A program made the position numbers and the translations under genes. This document shows positions 24,620 to 33,229 of a DNA stretch of 48,949 nt, piece after piece; the stretch's first letter is position 1; the number at the start of each line of letters is the position of its first letter. Origin of the DNA: JALRAP01 sp046340555 (GTDB lineage: Bacteria; Bacteroidota; Bacteroidia; AKYH767-A; OLB10). Where the stretch lies: the NCBI GenBank assembly GCA_046340555.1, contig JBKDSL010000147.1, positions 1-48,949 on the forward strand, read 5' to 3'. The notes beneath the pieces are model-generated. The model was given only the letters and a program-made list of their open reading frames with translations. It was not told the origin of the DNA and did no database searches.

Positions 24620-25432
24620 TTACTTCACCGCTGTTACAATCAAACCGGTGCCAGTTGGATGATTCATGCGGCAGTCGAGCATGTTCAAAACGTAAGCGAA
24701 AGGGTAGGCAATCAGGTAATAAAAAGGCAGCAATAGCAATCCCAGCACCTTTGGAACCTTGCCCATGAAAAGGATAGGGTATTTCATGGATATCCTCCAC
24801 GATATTTTTCCGGGTGAGCCATAGGAATACCGTGCATGCACTTGAGAAAACCCTGCCGAGCGCAGCTTGTCTTCGATTTCCTTGATGTTGTATCCATCGC
24901 GAACGTGTTCCTCAATGAAGGATGATTCGCCTTCGCCATGCACATCGCTTCCGCCTTGGTCTGATGGTGTGCTGATCACCAACATGCCCTTATCCCGCAG
25001 TGATCGGTGGAAGTTTTTGAAAACCTGTACGTCTTCCAAAATATGTTCCATCACATCCACAGACAAAATCAGGTCGAAATGGTTGTCATGATGGAATTGC
25101 GTAAGGTCTGCGATCTCAAATTTTACTTTATCGGCACCGATGTTGGCAAAAAACCGGTTGCAATCGGCCACCTGTTCCTCTTTAACATCAACCGAAAGGA
25201 TGTCGAGGTTTTTGTTTTTGGAATGCAGCCAATAAGTGTACTGACCAAATCCTGCCCCGGCATCCAATACATTGGCATCCTTTTCGACTGTCGACATCCA
25301 CTTCCTAAGCTCCCTATGCACATGCCATGCCCGAAGTAGCAGCAAGTCCAACAAGCCGTAAAATACTTTTCTCAGAAACGGAGTGCGATTAAAAATCTCA
25401 CCCAAATGACGTTTTATAGGATCGTATTGCAT
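24620..25432 (-). CDS. Class I SAM-dependent methyltransferase
   Basis: 270 residues. VLDAGAGFGQYTYWL (about residues 54-68) is SAM motif I, ILSVDVKE is motif II, and LILSVDVMEHI is motif IV with the acidic-His pair used by small-molecule methyltransferases. A hydrophobic C-terminal segment (GLLLLPFYYLIAYPFAYVL, about residues 231-249) suggests membrane association, so a lipid or quinone substrate is possible but unproven. It starts right after an ACGATTT heptamer repeat (plus-strand reading). It lies between rbfA and the LolC/E-like permease on the same strand. Confidence 0.88.
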   Translation of the reverse strand: MQYDPIKRHLGEIFNRTPFLRKVFYGLLDLLLLRAWHVHRELRKWMSTVEKDANVLDAGAGFGQYTYWLHSKNKNLDILSVDVKEEQVADCNRFFANIGADKVKFEIADLTQFHHDNHFDLILSVDVMEHILEDVQVFKNFHRSLRDKGMLVISTPSDQGGSDVHGEGESSFIEEHVRDGYNIKEIEDKLRSAGFSQVHARYSYGSPGKISWRISMKYPILFMGKVPKVLGLLLLPFYYLIAYPFAYVLNMLDCRMNHPTGTGLIVTAVK

Positions 25433-25436
25433 GAAA

Positions 25437-25457
25437 ACGATTTACGATTTACGATTC
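25437..25457. repeat. Heptamer ACGATTT repeated three times
   Basis: ACGATTT, ACGATTT, ACGATTC in tandem, 5 bp upstream of the methyltransferase ATG. On the coding strand it reads as repeated AAATCGT. Confidence 0.8.
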
Positions 25458-25477
25458 AAAATTGACGAAGTATCAAT

Positions 25478-25565
25478 GACTGCTACTGCTACTGTTACTG
25501 AACACCGCTTCCGCCTACTGCCACTGTTGCTGTTACTGAACACCGACTACCGCCTACTGCCAATG
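25478..25565. repeat. Degenerate CAGTAN hexamer array after rbfA
   Basis: Read on the minus strand, it consists of CAGTAA, CAGTAG, CAGCAA and similar units. It also contains a ~34-bp segment (GTTACTGAACACCG... on the plus strand) present twice with a 38-bp period. It begins at the rbfA stop codon. Confidence 0.7.
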
Positions 25566-25937
25566 CTACTCCTCTTTCTCCCCGTCTTCCTTCGGAATCA
25601 CCAAACCTTTCATCAACTTGTCTATCTTCTCGGCGTAGTCCAAGGAGTCGTCGATAAAGAACTCCAGTTCTGGTATCACACGCGCCTGGTTTCGGATGCG
25701 TTCTCCAAGCTTCTTCCTGATTTCTCTATTGTTTGTTTCCAGTTTCAGCAACACATCCTCTCCTTTTTCGTGGAAGGTACTCACATAGATTCTTGCGATC
25801 GACAAATCAGGAGTTACCTTCACCGCAGTAACGGTAATGAAGGATTTTCCTAAAAAGTTCTTCCCTTCCTTCTGGAAGATGTCGCCTATCTCCTTTTGGA
25901 TAAGTTTACTGAACTTTAGCTGACGTGTAGAATCCAT
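25566..25937 (-). CDS. rbfA: Ribosome-binding factor A
   Basis: 123 residues from the ATG at 25937. RbfA is a KH-fold factor that binds the 30S subunit and helps mature the 5' end of 16S rRNA. Family hallmarks are STRQLKFSKLIQKEIGDIF at the start, ITVTAVKVTPDLSIARIYVS in the middle, and IRNQARVIPELEFFIDDSLDYAEKIDKLM near the end. An in-frame ATG at 25976 is rejected because a -7 box (25942-25949) lies between the two ATGs, and the shorter form matches family length. Confidence 0.93.
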   Translation of the reverse strand: MDSTRQLKFSKLIQKEIGDIFQKEGKNFLGKSFITVTAVKVTPDLSIARIYVSTFHEKGEDVLLKLETNNREIRKKLGERIRNQARVIPELEFFIDDSLDYAEKIDKLMKGLVIPKEDGEKEE

Positions 25938-25941
25938 ATTG

Positions 25942-25949
25942 CAAAGGTA
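25942..25949 (-). promoter_or_regulatory. -7 box of rbfA
   Basis: TACCTTTG on the minus strand ends 4 nt before the ATG at 25937. Transcription would start at or next to the start codon (leaderless). Confidence 0.55.
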
Positions 25950-25999
25950 CATATTTCCCTGCTCGTTGAGCTCCAAATGGACTGAAGGCTTGTAAATGG

Positions 26000-26007
26000 T
26001 ATATTTG
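26000..26007 (+). promoter_or_regulatory. -7 box of the ABC exporter gene
   Basis: TATATTTG ends 4 nt before the GTG start codon. This is the same tight spacing as the divergent rbfA box. Confidence 0.55.
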
Positions 26008-26011
26008 CCTC

Positions 26012-27865
26012 GTGAAAACCTATTTACGTATTGTTAGGCTGGTAAAACCCTATTGGGGATACGCCCTTTTGAACATTTCCCTCAACATTTTTTCTGTGGT
26101 TTTCAACCTCTTCTCGCTCACCATGGTGGCGCCTTTCCTTGATCTGCTATTTCTAAAATCCGATAGCGATTATGCTGAAAGACTGGCGAAAGGAGCCCCC
26201 GAAATCACGCTTTCAGTAGATTCTTTAGTGGATGGCTTCTACTACTATTTCACCAGCATCATAGTGGATCCCGAAAGGGGCAAGCTTTACGCTTTGGTGC
26301 TGATATGCACCTTGGTGGTTGTCATGTTTTTTCTCAAAAACCTGTGCCGTTATCTAGCCATGTTTTTCCTTGCTCCTGTAAGGAATGGGGTAGTGAAGGA
26401 TTTACGGAACGACATGCATCGTAAAATAATGGATCTGCCGCTATCCTATTACTCCGACGAACGCAAGGGCGATATCATTTCCCGTATGACATCCGATACC
26501 CAAGAGATTGAATGGTCGGTAATGAGTTCTTTGGAGGCCGCCTTCCGTGAGCCGCTAACTATCACTTTGTTTTTAGTAACCATGGTTGTGATCAGTCCGC
26601 AACTGACGCTTTTTGTTTTCATTCTCCTTCCAATAACTGCGCTTTTGATAACCAGGATCGGCAAAAGCCTGAAGCGCACTTCCACTAAAACCAAGGAGCA
26701 TCTGGGTTCGCTACTTTCTATCATGGAGGAGACGCTATCCGGCCTTCGTATCATCAAGGCATTCAACGCGCAAACAGAGGTGCAAGAGAAGTTTGAAGGC
26801 ACCAACCAGAATTTCACCCGCACTAGCATTCGTATGTACCGTAAAGTGGATTTGGCATCGCCTTTGAGCGAATTCATGGGCGCTTGCGTGTTGGTGGTGG
26901 TCATGTATTTCGGAGGCAAGCTGGTGCTCTCTTCAGATGCGTCCCTTTCAGCAGCGATGTTCATTACCTTCATTGCCGTTTTTTCACAAATCATTCCTCC
27001 GGCCAAAGCGTTCACCAACGCATTTTATAATATTCAAAAGGGTATCGCCTCGGCTGAGCGCATCAATAACATCCTCGACGCCGAAAATGATATCATAGAC
27101 CGCGAAGATGCAGCCGAATTGAATGGTTTTACAGATAAAATCCATTACAGCAATGTTTCATTCACCTACAAAGGAGCCCGCAACGAGCAAGTGCTTTCGG
27201 ATATCGATTTGGTCGTCCCAAAAGGTAAAACCATTGCCTTGGTTGGGCAATCCGGTTCAGGTAAAACAACATTAGCCGACATGCTACCGAGGTTTTATGA
27301 CCCTGTTCATGGTAAGATCACGATAGATGGTTTAAACATCAAAGACGCCAAACTCGATTCCCTTCGATCGCTGATTGGTGTTGTTTCACAAGAGTCGATT
27401 CTTTTCAACGACACCATCGCGAACAATATATCCTTTGGAAGCCGTCATTCAACAAGGGAACAGATAGTTGAGGCGGCCACGATTGCCAATGCCCACGATT
27501 TCATCATGCAGATGCCCGAAGGTTATGACACTAACATCGGAGACAGGGGAGGGAAGCTTTCAGGCGGACAACGTCAGCGCATCAGCATCGCCCGCGCGGT
27601 TCTAAAGAATCCTCCAATTCTTATACTAGATGAAGCCACATCCGCTTTGGATACCGAGTCGGAACGGTTGGTACAAGATGCGCTTACTAAATTGATGGCG
27701 CACCGTACCACTTTGGTGATCGCTCACCGCCTTTCCACTATCCAGCACGCCAATGAAATAATTGTACTCAACAAAGGAGTGATAGAAGAGCGTGGAACCC
27801 ACGATCAGCTGCTGGAAAAACGAGGCTTGTACCGACGATTATACGATTTGCAGTCCTTCTCCTAG
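26012..27865 (+). CDS. ABC exporter, fused permease-ATPase (MsbA-like)
   Basis: 617 residues: six transmembrane helices in the first ~340, then an ATPase domain. Walker A is GQSGSGKTT, the signature is LSGGQRQR, Walker B is ILILDEATSALD, and the switch is IAHRLST. Such homodimeric exporters flip lipids (MsbA flips lipid A) or export peptides and drugs. The specific cargo is not visible, but the downstream envelope/polysaccharide genes favour a lipid-linked substrate. Translation begins at GTG 26012; no upstream in-frame ATG is compatible with the -7 box. Confidence 0.92.
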   Translation: MKTYLRIVRLVKPYWGYALLNISLNIFSVVFNLFSLTMVAPFLDLLFLKSDSDYAERLAKGAPEITLSVDSLVDGFYYYFTSIIVDPERGKLYALVLICTLVVVMFFLKNLCRYLAMFFLAPVRNGVVKDLRNDMHRKIMDLPLSYYSDERKGDIISRMTSDTQEIEWSVMSSLEAAFREPLTITLFLVTMVVISPQLTLFVFILLPITALLITRIGKSLKRTSTKTKEHLGSLLSIMEETLSGLRIIKAFNAQTEVQEKFEGTNQNFTRTSIRMYRKVDLASPLSEFMGACVLVVVMYFGGKLVLSSDASLSAAMFITFIAVFSQIIPPAKAFTNAFYNIQKGIASAERINNILDAENDIIDREDAAELNGFTDKIHYSNVSFTYKGARNEQVLSDIDLVVPKGKTIALVGQSGSGKTTLADMLPRFYDPVHGKITIDGLNIKDAKLDSLRSLIGVVSQESILFNDTIANNISFGSRHSTREQIVEAATIANAHDFIMQMPEGYDTNIGDRGGKLSGGQRQRISIARAVLKNPPILILDEATSALDTESERLVQDALTKLMAHRTTLVIAHRLSTIQHANEIIVLNKGVIEERGTHDQLLEKRGLYRRLYDLQSFS

Positions 27866-27943
27866 GATTGTTGAAAACTGAACCTGTTCTGTTTAACCAA
27901 ATTCCCATCAATTGGGATGGTTTGGTTATTTTCGTTGCTGACT

Positions 27944-29056
27944 ATGAAGATAGCGATTGTAGGTACAAGGGGCATTCCCAATAATTACGGAGGATTCGAG
28001 CAATGTGCCGAATACCTTTCAGTGATCCTATCATCCAGAGGTCACGATGTGATTGTCTACAATACCCACTATCACCCTTATACCGAACCTTTTTTCAGAG
28101 GCGTGAAGATCAAACACGTTTGGAATCCCGAGTACACCATAGGCACTGCAGGTAATTTCATCTATGATTTCCTCTGCATGCGGGACGCGGTGAAGGAGAA
28201 AGTGGATATCCTTTTGGTTTTGGGCTACACTACTGCCTCCGTGTTTTTCCCTTTGATGCGGTTTGGAAAGTCGGTGTTGGTAACCAATATGGATGGTTTG
28301 GAATGGAGAAGGGATAAGTGGAGCGATACGGTGAAGAAACTGGCGTTGTGGTTTGAGAAGCTTGGAGCCAAGTATTCGCACCATATGGTGTCCGACAACG
28401 AAAAAATCCGGGAATATTTACTGAATGCATATGGTAAGGATTCCACCTTCATCCCATATGGCTGTGAACCATTTGCGAATCCAAACCCCAAGTCTCTGAA
28501 TGGATATGGCGTTGAGCCTGGAAAGTATACTATTCTCATTGCCCGCATGGAGGCCGAGAACAATATTTTGATGGTATTGGAAGGGTATGCAAAGTCAACT
28601 ACCAATGAACCCTTGTTGGTGGTGGGCAACATGGTAACCGGATATGCGCAGATGTTGGCTCATAGGTTTGGTAACGATAAACGAATACGTTTTACTGGAG
28701 GGATATACAACCAGGAAGACTTGAATAACCTTCGTTATTATTCCAAATTTTATTTCCATGGCCACTCGGTGGGAGGCACCAATCCATCCCTATTGGAAGC
28801 CATGGCATCCAATGTTTACATCATGGCACACGGCAATGAATTCAACCGGGCTGTGTTGGGTAATGATGCCGCATTTTTTACAGATTCGGATACGGTTGCA
28901 AAATTGGTTGACAAATTCCAAAGAGATACCAATGTCGAAGCTGCAATCAGTTCCAACATGATGAAAGTGAAGGAGCAATATAATTGGACACGCATAGCAG
29001 ATCAGTATGAGGAGTTGTTCCTGAAAGTGATTCCCAACAGCAGCATCAAAAACTAA
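27944..29056 (+). CDS. DUF1972-type glycosyltransferase family 4 protein
   Basis: 370 residues from the ATG at 27944. An upstream in-frame ATG (27917) adds nine unrelated residues. The N-terminal KIAIVGTRGIPNNYGGFEQCAEYLS is the hallmark of the DUF1972 domain found in rhamnosyl- and other polysaccharide glycosyltransferases. The C-terminal half is a GT-B nucleotide-sugar domain with HSVGGTNPSLLEAMA, where the glutamate of the EX7E-like site lies. It is probably cytoplasmic, adding a sugar to a lipid-linked or surface polysaccharide. The next gene starts 6 bp after it, so they are likely cotranscribed. Confidence 0.9.
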   Translation: MKIAIVGTRGIPNNYGGFEQCAEYLSVILSSRGHDVIVYNTHYHPYTEPFFRGVKIKHVWNPEYTIGTAGNFIYDFLCMRDAVKEKVDILLVLGYTTASVFFPLMRFGKSVLVTNMDGLEWRRDKWSDTVKKLALWFEKLGAKYSHHMVSDNEKIREYLLNAYGKDSTFIPYGCEPFANPNPKSLNGYGVEPGKYTILIARMEAENNILMVLEGYAKSTTNEPLLVVGNMVTGYAQMLAHRFGNDKRIRFTGGIYNQEDLNNLRYYSKFYFHGHSVGGTNPSLLEAMASNVYIMAHGNEFNRAVLGNDAAFFTDSDTVAKLVDKFQRDTNVEAAISSNMMKVKEQYNWTRIADQYEELFLKVIPNSSIKN

Positions 29057-29062
29057 GTAGAC

Positions 29063-30685
29063 ATGTCAATTGGTAATATCTTACGGGCAGTTATGTTGCA
29101 GCTTGCTTTGCTGCCGCTATTCATTGGCAAAGGTCATTCGCAACATTACTTTCTGCCATTGAGCCATGATTTGAACACCAGGTACGATTCAACGCTGAAC
29201 CGTTTAGGCTCTGGATTCCATACATCTTTAAAGCCTTACTCTATTCGAGAAGTGCTTGCAGTGGGTGGTACGGATACCTTTCCGCAGTTCGGAAAAGGAC
29301 CGTTCGCCAAATCCAATTCGCGACTAAGTCGCAAACTTTTCAGGGAGCATTTGTTTGAAGTGAAAAGCGATGATTACTTCTTGGCATTGGATCCCATCAT
29401 GGAATTTGCAGGCGGTATTTCATCTGAGTCGGATACTTCCAGAAACACGTATACCAACTCCCGAGGGTTAAGGGTTGAAGGATATTTCGGAAAAGGTTTT
29501 TCTTTTCAATCCACTTTCGTTGAAACGCAGGCTGAGTTTTCTGGCTATGTGGACTCGGCAGTCCGTTCCACATTCGTAGTTCCAGGAGGAGGAAGGACTA
29601 AAAAGCTGTATGGTGGGTTTGACTATGGTGTTTCTTCCGGTTCCATCTCTTATGCATTGCCCAAGTATTTCGATTTTCAATTGGGCTACGACCGTAATTT
29701 CATTGGTGATGGTTACAGGTCGTTGTTGCTATCCGACAATGCTTATCAATATCCTTTCTTGAAAATCAATACCACTTTTTGGAAAGTAAAATACATGGTC
29801 ATGTATGCCATGTTTTTGGATGGTCCGGATGGTAAGGGAGAGGATCGCAGTTATCGACGCAAGTATGGCACATTCCACTATTTGGATATCAACATAGGTA
29901 AAAGACTTTACGTAGGAATTCTGGAATCCATTGTGTGGAAATATGACTCCACAAGGGCTTATGACATCACATATTTCAATCCTGTCATATTTTTAAGACC
30001 GGTGGAATTTTCAATCGGTTCGCCAGACAACGCTTTGATCGGATTGAATTTGAAATATAAATTGGCAGAACGTCATTTTATATATGCTCAAGCCATAATG
30101 GACGAATTTAAAATACGCGAGGTTCGGTCAGGAGATGGTTGGTGGGGAAACAAGCATGGTTTTCAAGTTGGATGGAGGGCCTTCAGTTTGTTCGGCATAC
30201 GCAATTTGGATGTTGGAACCGAATATAATTACGTGCGCCCTTACACATACCAGCACCGATCATCCGCAACAGCGTATGCACATTTCAACCAACCGCTGGC
30301 ACATCCGTTAGGAGCTAACTTCTCCGAATCTGTAACATCCATTTCATACTCTTTTAAGAGATGGTTCATGCATACAAGGTTCTCCATAGCCGATGTGGGT
30401 TATGATTATAACAGCATTTTGGATCCGGTTAATTACGGTAACAATGTTTTGTTGAGTTATGAGACCCGGCCCAATGAATATGGAAACTCCACAGGTCAAG
30501 GGTTGAATACCGATGTGCTAAATGTTGAATTGAGATTGGGTTACCTTGTTAATCCATCCAGCAATTTGGTTTTAGAAGCTGGTGCAAAGCTCAGATCCGC
30601 TCAGAATACTTTTGGTAAAATGGATACTAGGCAGGTCTGGTTTGGTTTAAGGAACGTTATTTCCAATCGTTATTTTGATTTTTAA
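29063..30685 (+). CDS. Outer-membrane beta-barrel protein, Wzi/RemB-like
   Basis: 540 residues with a signal peptide (residues 1 to about 26, ending GHSQ). The remainder is rich in alternating aromatic/polar strands. Blocks such as FQLGYDRNFIGDGYRSLLLSD and ITYFNPVIFLRPVEFSIGSPDNAL resemble capsule-assembly Wzi-family barrels and the gliding protein RemB group, as I remember them. The terminal residues NRYFDF fit a C-terminal barrel strand. It is linked to the glycosyltransferase gene by a 6-bp gap, consistent with surface polysaccharide display or gliding. The family call is from memory; the outer-membrane barrel call is firmer. Confidence 0.6.
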   Translation: MSIGNILRAVMLQLALLPLFIGKGHSQHYFLPLSHDLNTRYDSTLNRLGSGFHTSLKPYSIREVLAVGGTDTFPQFGKGPFAKSNSRLSRKLFREHLFEVKSDDYFLALDPIMEFAGGISSESDTSRNTYTNSRGLRVEGYFGKGFSFQSTFVETQAEFSGYVDSAVRSTFVVPGGGRTKKLYGGFDYGVSSGSISYALPKYFDFQLGYDRNFIGDGYRSLLLSDNAYQYPFLKINTTFWKVKYMVMYAMFLDGPDGKGEDRSYRRKYGTFHYLDINIGKRLYVGILESIVWKYDSTRAYDITYFNPVIFLRPVEFSIGSPDNALIGLNLKYKLAERHFIYAQAIMDEFKIREVRSGDGWWGNKHGFQVGWRAFSLFGIRNLDVGTEYNYVRPYTYQHRSSATAYAHFNQPLAHPLGANFSESVTSISYSFKRWFMHTRFSIADVGYDYNSILDPVNYGNNVLLSYETRPNEYGNSTGQGLNTDVLNVELRLGYLVNPSSNLVLEAGAKLRSAQNTFGKMDTRQVWFGLRNVISNRYFDF

Positions 30686-30820
30686 TGAATTTAATGAACT
30701 GATTTTCAAGTGTATTTCTTGAATTTTGTGTTTTTTCTATAATTCGACCAATAACCATTGTGGGCCTCCGTTGTTCAATAGATCACTTGGGAAGTAATAA
30801 CAAGAGATGTACTTTTTAAG

Positions 30821-30828
30821 TAGCTTTG
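30821..30828 (+). promoter_or_regulatory. -7 box of the lytic transglycosylase gene
   Basis: TAGCTTTG, 28 nt before the ATG at 30857. No clear -33 box. Confidence 0.5.
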
Positions 30829-30856
30829 TGATAGTGACCACTCTAAAAATCGTTTT

Positions 30857-32182
30857 ATGTTGAAAAACAAAGTATTATACCTTCTGACGCCGATGATTCT
30901 TACGCTTTCTGCAGCGTTTGGACAGCAACCAGTACCGGTTAACGATCCTATTGTGGAGGCGTTGGATAGTTTGGTTAATTTAAATAACGTATTGCGATTC
31001 AATAGTTTGAATCCGAGAACAGTATCTGACGACCGTAGCGTTCCGGTATATAGTGAAGACGTTTATAAGGCACGAATGGCGCGTATGTCTTCACCTATTC
31101 CTATGGTATACAATGAACAAGTCCGTAGTTACATCGATTTATACGCTTACAAAAAGCGCGGTTACACCAGTAGGGTTTTTGGATTGTCTGAGCTATACTT
31201 CCCATTATTTGAGGAAGTATTGGATAAGGAAGGTCTCCCATTGGAGTTCAAATATTTGGCAATTGTTGAATCTGCATTGAATCCGGTAGCTGTTTCCCGC
31301 ATGGGTGCCACAGGCCTTTGGCAGTTCATGTACAATACAGGCAAGATGTACAATCTCACCATCAATTCTTTTATTGATGAGCGTAGAGACCCAATAAAGT
31401 CCACTTATGCTGCATGCAAATATTTCAAAGACATGTACGCCATATATGGGGATTGGCTTTTGGTTATCGCATCCTACAATTGCGGACCAGGAAACGTGAA
31501 CAAGGCCATACGACGAGCCGGTGGAAAAAAGGATTTCTGGGCGATCTCCAAATACCTGCCTGCTGAAACCCGTGGCTATGTTCCCGCATTTATTGCGGTT
31601 ACCTATGTTATGAATCATTCCTCCGAGCACAATATTTTCGCTGTAGAGCCAGCATTCAATTATTTCGAGGTAGATACATTGGCTATCGATAAGCAGATAT
31701 CCCTCAAGAAAATAGCTGAGACCATCAACCTGCCTTATGATGTTATCTCCTACTTGAATCCCGTGTACAAATCCGGTGTGATACCATCAGTTGGTGGTCC
31801 TGGCATACTACGTCTACCCACCAATTACGTGCCTGCTTTCATAGCTGCAGAGCCCCTCTTGTTTCCTCCGGTTGATCCAGCCACATTGGCCAATGAGAAT
31901 ACAGGTGCTAGTTCAGGAGAAGTAAGCGCAGACCCTGCGGTAAACAATGATAAGGATGCAGCTGTAGAATACAAGACTGAGGTTAGGCGTGTGAAAAAGG
32001 TTTATACCGTGAGGTCGGGCGACAGCTTGAATGCTATTGCAGCTCGTTTAAAGTGTACGGTCAAGGAACTGAAATCATGGAACAACCTTTCCTCCTCAAC
32101 CATTCACAAGGGGCGCCAACTCAAGTATTACACCAATGTAAAGATCAAAGTACCGGTTAAGAAAAAGCCGCTCACTACTTGA
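30857..32182 (+). CDS. Lytic transglycosylase with LysM domain (MltD-like)
   Basis: 441 residues with a signal peptide ending near AFGQ (residue 23). The SLT domain (about residues 115-260) contains YLAIVESALNP with the catalytic Glu, SRMGATGLWQFMY and ASYNCGPGNVNKAI, the diagnostic motifs of family 1 transglycosylases. These cleave peptidoglycan strands to 1,6-anhydro-MurNAc ends. One LysM repeat near the C-terminus (YTVRSGDSLNAIAARL...) binds peptidoglycan. It is probably periplasmic, attached through LysM; no lipobox is seen. It converges with metF. Confidence 0.92.
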   Translation: MLKNKVLYLLTPMILTLSAAFGQQPVPVNDPIVEALDSLVNLNNVLRFNSLNPRTVSDDRSVPVYSEDVYKARMARMSSPIPMVYNEQVRSYIDLYAYKKRGYTSRVFGLSELYFPLFEEVLDKEGLPLEFKYLAIVESALNPVAVSRMGATGLWQFMYNTGKMYNLTINSFIDERRDPIKSTYAACKYFKDMYAIYGDWLLVIASYNCGPGNVNKAIRRAGGKKDFWAISKYLPAETRGYVPAFIAVTYVMNHSSEHNIFAVEPAFNYFEVDTLAIDKQISLKKIAETINLPYDVISYLNPVYKSGVIPSVGGPGILRLPTNYVPAFIAAEPLLFPPVDPATLANENTGASSGEVSADPAVNNDKDAAVEYKTEVRRVKKVYTVRSGDSLNAIAARLKCTVKELKSWNNLSSSTIHKGRQLKYYTNVKIKVPVKKKPLTT

Positions 32183-32207
32183 TTTCTGTATGTTTACTCC
32201 GAATTTT

Positions 32208-33161
32208 TTAAAATACGTTTGAGGCTATTTTGCGAATGGTTTCGGCATTGCCCATCGTATAGTAGTGCAAGCATGGTAGTTTTCTAGCCATCAACTCTTT
32301 GGATTGTTGAATGCACCATTCGATTCCAACTTGCTTCACATCTTCATCACTCTTGCATTTTTCAATGGCTAAAACAAGATCATCGGGAAGGTCGATGTGA
32401 AACGTTTTGGGCAATAAGCTGAGTTGCTTGCGGGTTGTTAAAGGCTTCAGGCCTGGAATGATTGGTACTGTAATTCCAGCCTCACGGCATTTGTCTACAA
32501 ACGCGAAAAACCGCTCATTGTCAAAGAACATTTGTGTGACAATGTATTCGGCACCCGCATCTATTTTATTCTTCAAATGCCTAAGGTCTGTTGCCATACT
32601 TGGTGCTTCAAAGTGCTTTTCAGGGTATCCTGCAACACCAATGCAGAATCTGGTCGGGTCCGCATCTTTCAAGTCCTCATCCAAGAATTGACCGCTGTTC
32701 ATTTGCCTGACCTGGCTCACCAAATCGATGGCATAATGATGGCCTCCTTCTTCAGGAGTAAAGTGCGTTTCGGTTTTAATGGGGTCTCCTCGCAATACGA
32801 GCACGTTATCAATACCGAGATAGTTAAGCTCAATCAGTGCGTTTTCGGTTTCCTCTTTCGTAAATCCACCGCAAATGATATGTGGCACAGCATCGGTCTT
32901 ATAGCGATTGATGATTGCAGAGCAAATGCCAACAGTGCCAGGTCGTTTACGGATGGCTATTTTCTCTAGATACCCACCGGATCTCTTTTTGTAAATGTAT
33001 TCTTCTCGATGGTAGGTTACATCGATGAACGGAGGCTTGAACTCCATCAATGGATCAATCAAGTCGTATATCGATTGAACGCTTTTCCCCTTGAGCGGAG
33101 GAAGTATTTCCATCGAAAAAAGGGTTTTCTTGGCGTGCTTTAGGTGTTCTGTTACTTTCAT
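32208..33161 (-). CDS. metF: Methylenetetrahydrofolate reductase
   Basis: A 317-residue flavoprotein reducing 5,10-methylene-THF to 5-methyl-THF for methionine synthesis. FSMEILPP holds the conserved N-terminal glutamate, NVLVLRGDP the flavin-contacting aspartate, and IVTQMFFDNERFFAFVDKC the QxFFD motif. Length matches the bacterial catalytic-domain-only form. It is transcribed in the same direction as the 918-residue surface-protein gene but separated from it by a 19-bp hairpin and its own -7 box. Confidence 0.95.
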   Translation of the reverse strand: MKVTEHLKHAKKTLFSMEILPPLKGKSVQSIYDLIDPLMEFKPPFIDVTYHREEYIYKKRSGGYLEKIAIRKRPGTVGICSAIINRYKTDAVPHIICGGFTKEETENALIELNYLGIDNVLVLRGDPIKTETHFTPEEGGHHYAIDLVSQVRQMNSGQFLDEDLKDADPTRFCIGVAGYPEKHFEAPSMATDLRHLKNKIDAGAEYIVTQMFFDNERFFAFVDKCREAGITVPIIPGLKPLTTRKQLSLLPKTFHIDLPDDLVLAIEKCKSDEDVKQVGIEWCIQQSKELMARKLPCLHYYTMGNAETIRKIASNVF

Positions 33162-33165
33162 AGGT

Positions 33166-33173
33166 CAAAAGTA
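33166..33173 (-). promoter_or_regulatory. -7 box of metF
   Basis: TACTTTTG on the minus strand ends 4 nt before the ATG. The best -33 candidate, TTG 16 nt upstream, lies within the right arm of the preceding terminator hairpin. Confidence 0.55.
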
Positions 33174-33177
33174 TGAA

Positions 33178-33217
33178 AACATCAAAGCCCAAGGCGAACG
33201 CCTTGGGCTTTGATGTT
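33178..33217 (-). terminator. 19-bp perfect hairpin terminator after the 918-residue surface-protein gene
   Basis: The arms AACATCAAAGCCCAAGGCG and CGCCTTGGGCTTTGATGTT are separated by 2 nt. On the minus strand the stem is followed by TTTTC. It begins 13 bp after the stop codon and ends 5 bp before the metF -7 box. Confidence 0.75.
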
Positions 33218-33229
33218 ATTGTTTACGAT

